The position numbers and the translations under genes were made by a program. Under the pieces are notes generated by a model that had not been told where the DNA came from, did no database searches, and saw nothing but the letters and a program-made list of their open reading frames with translations. A stretch of DNA of 60,000 nt from Apostichopus japonicus (lineage: Eukaryota > Echinodermata > Holothuroidea > Aspidochirotida > Stichopodidae), in contig NC_092580.1 in NCBI RefSeq assembly GCF_037975245.1, positions 23,827,001 to 23,887,000 of the forward strand, given 5' to 3'. Shown one piece after another: positions 26,301-38,300 of this stretch (positions within the stretch are counted from its first letter, which is position 1; every line of letters begins with the position of its first letter).

Positions 26301-29300
26301 AAAAACTGCACTTGTTTCATACATGGTTTGCGCTAATTTGCATCTCTACGCTGCATCATTATCCAAATTTGTACGTAACTTTTCAGTAAATCACTATCAT
26401 ATATAATCGTTACATAAAAATAAAGAAGAGTGAAAACAATAAATGAATAAAAATATCAATAATGTTATCGCACCTGTTTCGACGACACCTTTGAGATTGC
26501 TTTGGTTTCAATGTGCCCGAATGAGGGCGCTTGACAAGAATAGGTGACAAATGTCAGGAGTTGATCAAAGATTGCTGGATACATTGATTGCATGGACTCT
26601 GTACCATCGCTGATTGCCTGTCGAGAAAAATGCATGCAAGTCTCAACAGTAAATCTCTTCATCAATTATAATGAATAAGTTTAGTTAAGGTCAAAACTCT
26701 GCTAGTATGAAAGTTTTGTAGGCCTAGATTTAGCATTCGTATCTCTTTGACTTACTGAAGGTAATATATCTTAATTTATTTTGTACTTTCATATTTTGTG
26801 CAATATGTTGCATTACCAATACAGGCTGTCATGAAGGTAAGCAAACAATTTTGAAGGTAATATTACACAGATGTGGGAGAATATTTAACCTTATCTTGTT
26901 GTTGAAAATTATCAGCATTTCTTATTAGACAATTTTTTTTTTGGCATGCTTATTGAAGCCAACTGAAGTGGAAACTGATAACAGTAACAAGTTTCAATTA
27001 TCATTTCCATTATCATCATCCACACTGACTCAGGCAACAAGTTTGACGTTTGACCTTTAACCTTTGACCTCTCTCTACCCACATAGGTATACAAGATCCG
27101 TGGAGGTACACAGCACAATTTTTGATACATAAAGCAACCATGTTTGTCTCCATCGATTGTTACTCATTTACACTTACCCCTTGTAATATTTTAATGGAAT
27201 GCAGTATTGCCTCTTGCAGCGGTGTGAGTTCGTTTTCCCCGGCAGACGGTAGTATGAACACGGACATGTCCGCCTGGACCGGCACGGACACGGCATTCTG
27301 TAGGACCAGGAAGAACTTCTGAAGATCTGACGAGACAAACCGCAGCCGGATGTGTTTGAACAGAAGTGGGAAAATCTTGACTAGAGCCGTCAGAAAAGCC
27401 TGAGATGGAAGATTAGCGGTCCGTTCCAGAGGTGGTTTTGTGCTGGCTATACCGATGCCGTACCAGACCCGCCACGCATTGGACCACAGCACATCGCTGT
27501 CGATCCGATCCGCCACGTCGTTGTCCAAGTCGGTCGAATCCGACACGGAAGTTCTTTCCGCACTCGATTCCTTTTCGGGTGCTGCCACCACGTTTTCCGA
27601 CCGACTCATGGCCTCATCGGCGGGAATGATGAGGTCGTCAGAGAGGGCAGTGTCATCGGTTTGTTTTTCACTGCTACTGCTAGCACTGCTAACTTGTTTG
27701 ACTAAGTTGAGTTTTTTAGGGGGTTTAAGTTGCAGCACATCCTGGAAACTCTTCAGAGCGTTTAGAGAAACCTCCTTGCTCGGACTGAGAGCCGAGGACT
27801 CTATGTGCTGTAGTAAGAGCGCCCAAGCTCTTGGAAAATCACCTTTGAAAGAAAATCAAGAAAGAGTCACTTTTAGCATGAGCTGTGAGTAACTCCACAT
27901 TCTTAAACAGTAGCGATGAGGTAAATGCAAGCATTTGTCTTTTTATCACACAGCAAGGAAATGTTGTTCATATTTGTTACTTTACAATCACAGAATGTAA
28001 GCTAAGTTCAGAAAAACAATGATTTTCTTCAGAATGAATGACCATACATTACTTTGCGAGAATTGTGGCTAGCGATGCCATTAATTTATTTAAGTGTTTG
28101 ACTATGCAAGCCCATTTTATGAACCATTAGCACACAAATTGGTATGATCAATTTTCATGTTTACATACACTTACAAAGACTTCAATAAAATTAAGTCAAC
28201 TCATTGTGAAAGCTTCAGTTTTTAGTTACACCTCATATTTCCTTTACTTTCAAAACTGATTATGTGTTTATTTAAGGGTTATCACATTTCTTCTTTCTAG
28301 CTGTGAAACACTCCTGGTATGCAAAATGTTCTTCAAGTATCTAGTTCCTTGTCAAAACCACAGGAGATATTATTTCAGTTTTTATGTTTGCTCAGCTGAA
28401 ATAACATAAAGACAACTATTACTTACCTAATGGCATGAGAGCGTGTCTCCAAGTATTAAAGACCCTGGCAACACCAGCGAGAGTGAGTACTTTTGTTTCA
28501 GCCCACTGTTTCTCAGTGGTGTCCCTGGAATGATGAATCAAAATGTTCCCTCCGGCCGTAGCGTCCCCTCTCTCGTGTGCAGCGGCACCAGAAAAATTCT
28601 TGACTTTGTCCAGTAAGGGGAACAAAACCTGTCAAAAGAGGCAAAATAATCCCCAAAGTTTAATTCCCAGGTATGAAATCACTACTCGCTTCATTTCAGT
28701 CGGCATAAATCACTTTTACATTTTAAAAAACAACTAAAACGGTCTTTTTTAAATAAGCATGTGTAAAGTTTCTAGTTTCTTTTCCTATGTTTAGGTGTAT
28801 TTTGGTGGGGGGGGGGGGGGTGGGTTGTGTGTGTTTTTTGTTGGTGGCCTGGTCTCGATAAGCTCTGCTTCTGCCAGGTCTCCCCCACTTCACATCATTT
28901 GTATATATCAATTGTTTGATTCCTATGGAATGTATTTGTATTATATATTCAAATGTTATATGTTCACTTTGTTTATGTTATGGTGAAGTGGAAATAAATA
29001 GTTTTCAATTTCAATTTCAAAAAGTGGCTTTTCTTGAGACCATGATGCTATTGATCATCTATGTATTAGTGCATTGTGCATTGTTCCTTACCTGCCAAAG
29101 CACTATCTGCCATGTAGATAACTCTAGTAACGAACCGTGGACGCTGATGGTGGAGAAGAGAGTCTGACCAGCACTCTTACGAACGGCTGGCCGGGAGTCT
29201 ACACACAGATCTGCCAACCTAAATACAAACGATGAACAAGACAGTTATAAAATAAGAAAGATCATTACTTTCAAGTACAACTGATATAAGAGTGTTAAAT

Positions 29301-32300
29301 CATTCAGCTGGTAAATTGAAAAGAGGGGAAGGGTTGGAGAAGGGGGAACAGAGAGAAGGTGATATGGAGGGGAGGAGGGGAAATGGAGGGGGAAGGATGG
29401 GGAGAAAGGGAGGGGTCCAGGGGAATGAAAGGTAGGAGGTGGAATGGAGGGGAGGTGGAATGGAGGGGAGGTGGAATGGAGGGGAGGTGGAATGGAGGGG
29501 AGGTGGAATGGAGGGGAGGTGGAATGGAGGGGAGGTGGAATGGAGGGGAGGTGGAATGGAGGGGAGGTGGAATGGAGGGGAGGTGGAATGGAGGGGAGGT
29601 GGAATGGAGGGGAGGTGGAATGGAGGGGAGGTGGAATGGAGGGGAGGTGGAATGGAGGGGAGGTGGAATGGAGGGGAGGTGGAATGGAGGGGAGGTGGAA
29701 TGGAGGGGAGGTGGAATGGAGGGGAGGTGGAATGGAGGGGAGGTGGAATGGAGGGGAGGTGGAATGGAGGGGAGGTGGAATGGAGGGGAGGTGGAAGGGA
29801 GGGGAGGAAGTGGCAGGATGGGAAGGCAGTGGAAGAGTGAATAGGTGGCAGGGAGGAAAAGAGAGGGAAGAGAGGACAGAAGTGGGAGGGGAGGAAAGGA
29901 AAGGGAAAGGAGGACAATGGAGGGTGAAGGGAGGGAATGAGAGTGAAGGGAGGAAAAAGAGGGAAGGGAGGAAACGAGGGGAAGGGAGGAAAGAAGGGTG
30001 AAGGAAGGGAAGGAGGGGTAGGTAGGGGAAAGAGAGTGGCAATGGATGTTACAATAACATACCTGAGTGACTTGGTTTAGTTTCAGAGGTTCTATAATAC
30101 TTACCTTGAGTACAGTGTTAGCCACAATGCATCAAAGGGTGGTACTGGTTTCTCACTGCCTGTCTGAATCTCAATATTCTTAGAATCTTGCTCCAAGCTC
30201 TCTCTGATTGTATCTCTATTTTGATATAGATAATCTGAAATATTCCACTGAAGAGCAAAACAAGGGCAAGAGAATTCAGATTAAAATCAGTATGTTATAT
30301 TTACTGAATAACTCTTAAGAAGTGTAGTATGCTTGCTCACCAGATCCATATTCATAAACTGCAACAATAGACTGATAAAGTTTGAATAACCGTGTTTGTG
30401 TGAAGGGTATGTATCTCTCTATGATACAACATCCATTTCTGGAATGGTGTCCAACAAAACCGAATAAAATAAAAACAAAACCTCAAAATAGCAGAGTGTT
30501 AATGGGAACTTAATGGAGAACAACAACAGAGTACAAACAACAACATCAATGTACTTGATTTACCATCAAAGCAAAATTATAACTCAAGGATATTGCTAAG
30601 ACTAATATTCTTCGATGGTATGGACACAAAGATACACACCTATATTTTCTAAATTTTTACATGAATATTTACATTTATTGGTTAACTGATATTACATTCT
30701 TTGAATCCCTAGTCTGAGTCTGATCAAGGGGTACCTTACCAGAAGTCCTACAGCGGTCAGACTGATATTCAGCTCTTCTTTCTGAAGTCCAAATCTTGCT
30801 GCGGTCTCAACTGATATCTGCAAACAGTAGCAAGGCATGATGGGAAGGAAATCGGTCACCACCAGTTGCAAGCTCTGAAACGATGCTCTTATCAAATTTT
30901 CACTGCAACAAAAAGGTAATGCAAAACTTATTATCTGAACAAATATTTAAAAAAAATTGAAATGAATAACTAATTTTAGCCATATGAAATAGAAACGTGT
31001 GAAAAATACACACACAGAATTATCATGATTTATGAAATTTTCCTGCCTTTCAAAGAACAGGCCACATAATTCCAGGTTAAGAAAGACCACTCAATCATAT
31101 CAACGAGTATAATTTTAAAATTACCCTTGATCTTGTGTCACTGCACCAATCACCCCCAGAACCAGGGGCCAGCCATGTACCAGGCAATCACCACTGCTTG
31201 ACAGCAACTGGTGCACACATTCTAGCTGTTTCTGCCGGATATCGGCATGAGGAATTGAAGACAGCTCCTGGAGCGGTCCTAAAAGGATGGCTTGAAGTTT
31301 CTGCGAAAATAAAAGAAACCAAAGTAGTAACATTCAAAAGTATATTGAAAGTAACCTTTACTCAATTAAACTGAGATGAAGTATCACCAGGGACATCTAC
31401 AGAATGTTCAAACATTTGTGCTTTATAGAGTATATATCATATACAGAATTAAAATTGAGCCCACTAGCTTTGTGGACTAATTTTTCTTTCTAACATAAAT
31501 TGGTTTTCTTTTCCTGCTATTTACAGCAATTTATTTATATTCCAAGGAGGCTCTCTTTCAAAATCTGATATATTTTCTGATATTTATTTGTATCCATGTA
31601 TTGTTGAAGAGTTTAAATGTTCCAATGAACTGCTTTCCGGGGCTCGACCCCTGCCGACTTACCAAGTTGTGGTGCAGGGGAGGTTCGTGTTTATATTCCA
31701 CGGATGACGTGATCAGGTCGGTGACGGCCTCCGCGCTAAATTCTCTCAGCTTGACGTGACTGTGTTGACAGACTTCTAGCAGATGGGCAGTGACCGGTTT
31801 CCACCAGGACTCCATTCTGGGTAGATTAACAAGTCCTGACTCGAGGAGCTTGGCGACAGGGAACAGAGACGGTTCCTGCAGTATAGGACGAGATGAAAAT
31901 ATATATGTATCACTTCACTTGCATTAATTTGATTTGATTAATTAATTTGATTAATTAATTTGAGCTTTCTATTTGTACTGTGTATTCATTTTCTGCCATG
32001 TATCTGACATTGTGTTTTTGTTTTCTTTTGTTGTTAAGCGCTATGATCATATTTGGAATAGCGCTATATCAAGCATTGTATTTATTATTAATAAATTAAC
32101 GAAAGTATAAAACATTTCCGAACCTTTGTCTAATGCAAACAGGACATTGATACTGCTCATACTGTCACTACACTTGTTTTGAGTGTGCAGACTGAACTCT
32201 TTTGCAACGTGTTTCAATATGCAAACACATCAGTATTCAAACTTCCACAGCTTGTCATCTGGTGCGAGCTTTAATATACACTTCACACTTGGTTGTCACA

Positions 32301-35300
32301 GTAAGGTCTGAACAAGTTAAGGATATCTCCCACAGAAAGTGAATTCCATGAACAATAGAATACACTTCCTTTTGCAGATATTCTTCACAAGCAAGAACAT
32401 TTCCGAGGGATATTTCCAAGCGAGGGTGTGGATTAATTGGGTGTAATACTTCTCTCAAATCTGAATGTGCATTATACCTAATCTTAATCTTCTGCACCGA
32501 CCTTTGAATATGCAACAAACACATGTTTGAACACCTTGTTATTACGTTTAGACTTAATTGTAAACGGTATATCCCATATAAAGCACATTTCCATGAACAA
32601 ACAAAGCACACTTTCTTCCCATATATCTTTGCCAAGCAACATCATTTCCCACAGAGAGTGGGTTATAATTGTTTGGTTTGCATAAGCATCATAAACCCAT
32701 TTCATTATTCACCACTACCTTTTCAAAATGTTTCCAACACAAAACACACTGTGTACTGGCATACAGTTACACTGACCTTATTTGAATATGCAATTTCCAT
32801 AGCTTCTGAGGAGAGCTTACAGAGTGCATCAATCATGTGATGCAGGGCTACCTCATCGAGGTACTGGGAGGACTCAAAGAGACGAGAGAGCATGGAGGTG
32901 AGTATGGGTAGCTCGGCCATCACTGCTGTGGTGATCACCGTATTGGGAGCATCCGCCGTGTGCCCGACCTTGAGAGTACCACCACTGATAGGTTTCAGTC
33001 CCAGTATCCAGACCAGGTGTTGGAGGGTGGTGAGGATCTGATGCCAGGCAGACCCCAAGACGGAACCGTGAAGACAGGACAAACTGAGGATGGCTCGCAT
33101 ACATTGGATGTTTTTAGCTGTAAGCTGTAAAAGGACAAAGACAAGGATAATAGATTCTACAGAAATAGAAGACGGAACCGTGAAGACAGGATAAACTGGG
33201 GATGGCTCGCATACACTGGATGTTCTTAGCTGTAAGCTGTAAAAGGACAAAGACAAGGATAATATATTCTACAGAAATAGAAGACGGAACCGTGAAGACA
33301 GGATAAACTGGGGATGGCTCGCATACACTGGATGTTCTTAGCTGTAAAAGGACAAAGACAAGGATAATATATTCTAAGGAAATAGAAGAGGATATGGTGG
33401 GTTTAATTTGGAATCACTCAATGGAATATTTAATGCACAATGATGTGTAAGCAGCAACTGAAAAAATTGGACAATGTAGCTTTGAGTTGCAAAATTTTGT
33501 TTATTTCAAATTGACGACAAAATTTAGCTTTAAAAGAGTAGGTTGCATTGTTGTCTATGAGCTAATTTTGCAAAATAGTGTTTTATTACATACTGATTTT
33601 ATTTAGCATTCCCTACTACAATGTCATACTGATTTTTTTTTGACAAGATCAAAGTGTTCTCCTCATTATTGTAGTTAACCTTATAACCATCCACTCGATC
33701 CTAACCTCTTTAATGTGCACCTTACTTCTTTTCCAATTGTATCATGTCTTGAAGTGAACTCATTAGTTTCATCTCCCTAACACAGATCCAGCACCTTTAC
33801 GTATGTACATTTCCTTCATCTTTTAATCTTTTTAGCTTTATTGCGTTCATTCAATTTTTAAAAATTAAACTCACCATGACAGGTCCTTGCACAGTGCCAT
33901 GAAGGGTGGATAGAGGGGTACCGACAGCTACCACTTGGTTACGGCCGTCTCCCAGGTCACCGTTGGATCCATCGTTACTACCGCCTCCCTGCAGCAGACT
34001 GTCTTTACTAGCTTGACGTCTATGACCTGCAAAAACAGAGAGAAATCAGAGCATAAACAGTGTTCTGAAGATGTAAGGGAAACATGAATATTAACAACCT
34101 AAACAAATACCAAAAAGACAACACACTTCTTGTCTGAAGACTGAACTACAATCAGTAAGATGTAGCTCCTCTTTCTCTCTGCTAGAGAAACCTGAAGTGT
34201 AAAACAAAAGTCTATTAAAGCTCAGCTCTCACTTTCCATCTTATATGACTCAAGAAAATATCCCATATGTATGATACAATGATACAAATGATACAGCTGA
34301 TTTTTTATTTGACTATAAATGAAATGACTTTGACTTTCGGGTTTTACAACACACATGACTCACATATTGATCGTGGAAAACACCTTGCTAAATCAAGATC
34401 ACCCTCGTTGACAGCCACACCTACCTACAGCCTGCTGTTGGGACTAATACTAAATTAGTGCATCATATTAAACTTTATTCCCAATTATCTGATGATCCAT
34501 TTTCTAAAGTACTAAGAGAGGTTATATCCGGTACCATTTAAAAACATACCTTTTGCATTTGATGTGCTCTGAGGTGTGGCAATGTTCAGTACCGTGAGGG
34601 CGTAGTGTGCTGGTAACGCTGATCGGCAGAGAGACGTCACAAAGGCGTCTCTGGATACCGTCTGGTCCAGTTTGCCACAGAGACTGGCGTAGAGCTCTAA
34701 TGACTTCAGGATAGATTCCGTGGCAGCCTCATCAGTGCTGAAAAATAGATTCATATCAAAGGGTGTCGTTGTTGCAAAATGATGTTGTGAAATATAGAGG
34801 CTACAACAATACATTCATAAAGAATTGTGACAAACAATATGTCATTTGTCACTTTTAATACCAATGTTATGGTCAGTATTTCATAACCTTCTATTCTTTA
34901 GAATGGTCTGCAAAGTCAAATAACCAGAGAAATTCCCAAATGGCACTCTTTGGTTGGGCTTAGTTTCAGCCAAGATAAATCTATTACCATATTTGAGAGA
35001 AATACTGAGATTTTTCTCATTACTCACATGCACCAAAATGAATGGCATTTAATATGGGAGTGTGTGTATGAAGACAGAGTTAGGAGCTCTAGGGTGGTTA
35101 GGAGGGGGTTTGCTAGGAGGGGGTAGGGTAGAATGCACAGTGGTAGAAAGGGTGTTCTGTTTTGTGGGTCTTTACCTTTGTGTGTTAAAATGCTTTCTGA
35201 TACGCATAAGTTAGGTTATCGAAATATAACATATTCATATAAGCAGAATATTAAAGCAGAGCATTAAATACATATAATGCAGAGTATTATTCAAATCAAC

Positions 35301-38300
35301 ATTGCACCTGGTCACAATTGGCCAACTTCCTAGCTTCCTTCACCAAATGAAGTTTATATGAGGAAGGATTTAACAATGAATTCTCATAACTGTCAACATT
35401 TTCTCACTCTTAGACACTTGTCACACTATCGTTAATCATAAACAACAATAACTTATTCACTGTTTTTGTCTATTTTCTACCATATTTATGCTTACCGTGA
35501 TGATAAATCATATACACCAAATTCCACAGCAAACTGGACATGTCTCTTAGGTTACGAATAATTTTCAGTTTGACATTAAAATCACATTTCCATAATTCCT
35601 TACACATAGTATGAGACCAAACGATCCTCTATGAAAGCTTCTAAAAATCAACACTCATGCTATACCATACCACCTAATCCACAAAAATATTTAAAAAAAA
35701 CTTCTTTTTTACAGAAAATTATACTCTTCATAAACATGTTATTTCTGGTCAAATCATGCAGTGAAGATTTTCGATTGATGACTTACCAGGCTTCCAGTAA
35801 GAGTGAGAGAGCAGACATGACACCACACCAAGAAGACTCCACTAGTGTTGTCCACATTGCATATAGATCTAACAAAAAGAGACCCAGCATAAAACATATC
35901 AATTGTCAGCATGTGACTTTCTATCTCTCTCTTAAAGCAATATAGTAATTAAGACACAACATTCCACATATTCAATAGCACAACTTTGCATTGTAGTGCA
36001 CATTTTCAAACACAAAACAAGTTGTCTTGCTTTCTTTATAGTGCTTACTTTCTTCTTTGTGTTTATTGCATTCTCTTCCCAAGCAATTGTCATATTAAAG
36101 GTGCACTGCATCAAGTAATGATCTCATTTTTAATTTAGAACCCCAAGGGGACTTGTTTGGAGTAAAAAAAAGGGTGAAAACTACTTTTCTACAAAGGTGT
36201 TTGTGTGCTTTAAAGCATGACTTTAAGCAAACCCTTTGGTTTTCATATGTCACAGTGCAACAACATAGTAACCCTTTGAATGTAGCATATCTTTCAAAGT
36301 TTTTACTGTAAGAGATTATGAACTCACTGTTCATATGTGTTATGAATCAGGAAGACTTTGTCCAGATGAATTTGATAATTTTGATAATTTCAATATTCAG
36401 ATCTAATTTTATAGTAGTATTAAAAGATGACATGAATTTTAAAGGGTCTGTGACATCAACAAAATTAATTTCTTTTTACCTATAGTCATTCAATTGGTCA
36501 ACAGCAGTGACATCTGAGAATGCAAAAGTCAATTCCTATTTTGTTTGAAAGCAAATAAGATTTATTCTTCAAAAAAAGGGATGCATTTAAAATGACAAGC
36601 AGCAGGAAAACATTTGTGACAACATTGAAGGCTAACTTATCCAACACATGATGTTAAATTTACATGTGGTATGGTAGACTTAACAATTTACAATCCAACT
36701 GTTTCATTTTATGTTATTTTCCTTTTTTTTTTTCTTCTTTTTTTTTGAGGGAGGAGGATTGGGGAAAGGAGGGGGGGGGGTCATACACTTATAAGAAATA
36801 TTGTGAATAGAAATATATATATCAGAGGCATTAATCCATTTTAACAAAGATTTAAATATTTCTACATACAGCATGAAAAAAGAATAAATATTGTTTGATA
36901 CAGAACAAGGCAAAATTAATGAATTATGCATTATCTAGAGTTCAAAATCATGCAGTATGTTTATAACACTTTAAGCAACTCAATCGTAAGTACTTGACAA
37001 TTTAAGATGATGGTACTACGTATTGACTTCTCATAAGAGGTAATTGGCATTAAAAGTTGCTGTTCTTGTGGGTCATACTGACAAGGTTATCAAACCTGCT
37101 GGCATCAGCCACGTTAGCAGTGAGAAATGTATTTTGATACAAATTTTTACATTTAATTTCTTAATGTGTTCATTAACAAAATGACTTTCCCAGTATTCTA
37201 ACTGCAAGTCAATTCATGTGAGCTGATGGGTTTGGTACTAAGAACAAAGCAATGCAAAGGACCTGGGACTCTCGAAGCTTATCCCTGAAGAGAATAATCG
37301 AAGCAAAGAAATGCATTGGCAATGCATACATATAACATGATGTGGCTGTGGCACGATGTTGGACATGGATAATTACATCAAATATATCCTGTTTAGAACT
37401 CAAACAATTAGACAGTTCAAAAGATCTCAAGTTTGTATCAGTTTTTTTTTCTATTCTTGCTTTGAAATATAATCTTCTTGTTGATGTCATCCTATATGTG
37501 TATAGGGTGAAGGATTGAGGAAGGGATAGGGAAGCGAGTAGAAAGGTTTTCAATGAAACAATCTAACATAATGACAGAAGTGGATAGCGAAACACAGCTT
37601 GCAAATTACCATAGAATGCAAAAGCATTAACATAATTGTCTACTTCTGTAGAAACTTGTCACGCTTGATTTGATGAATAGGATTGAATTCACAATAGCTT
37701 TCTGTATATGACCTCTACAGTTGATACTAAAAGCCCTGCCAATAACCTTCATAATTACTTAAAAACATAATTATTGGTATCATTTCCATACAATGGTAAA
37801 AGTTGAAATTCATTGAGCTGTTTGCTTCACGTTACTGTAGTATTTAAGTATTTACCTAATGTAAATGTTGTGAGAAACTGGCAAGTGGCAATTGAGTGTG
37901 TAGCTGAATAATAAAGTGTCATAACTTAGCATAATTACTACTTTCTTTAGGAATGGTTGGCTACTGTGCTAAACCATGTAAATGCAATGACTTCATTAAA
38001 TTTAGTGATTTAAATATTCATGATTTCCTCCTCACATAGACAATACAGGAGACCCAAGAACAGTTCTGGCATAATGTCTAAACATTTACTGAGAAGTCTA
38101 CTGAAGAATGAAGAGTCAAAGCTGCCTGAGGTTACAAACATGAATGTAACAAGCAGTAAATGACAGGCTTATGAATGAGAATTAAAAAGACTCCTACATC
38201 AAACATCAGAGGAATCTTAAGATTATCTCATGAGAACCTAAGAAGATCATGGGTACCTCAGTAGAACATCACATTGAATCCCACTAATACCTCAGTGAAA

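Larger units (their letters stand above)
18556..26473 (-). other. Large MON2 intron (7.9 kb) with repeats and relics
   Basis: Exons 21 and 22 join in phase across it. It holds a LINE reverse-transcriptase relic (23484-23552), a 12-bp perfect hairpin (23999-24025), a two-copy duplication (24868-25070), a GAAGGGAGGGGT array (20346-20398), many C-rich tracts, and a protein-like - strand frame at 22010-22390. A micro-exon for the missing segment before exon 22 could also hide here; I could not identify one. Confidence 0.6.

Noticed and set aside
27432-27892. + strand open frames of 65 and 150 codons opposite MON2 exon 20
   Set aside because: They are antisense shadows of the GC-richer coding exon.
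29245-30125. Open frames of 130-270 codons on both strands
   Set aside because: The 16-bp minisatellite has no stop codons in any frame; the Pro/His/Ser and Gly/Glu/Trp repeats are by-products.
31630-31665. tRNA T-arm-like GGTCGAGCCCCGG on the - strand
   Set aside because: No matching D-arm, anticodon arm or acceptor stem around it; it overlaps the MON2 exon 14 donor.
37209-37553. 114-codon - strand open frame in a MON2 intron
   Set aside because: No motif, splice context or protein-like pattern that I could defend; treated as chance.
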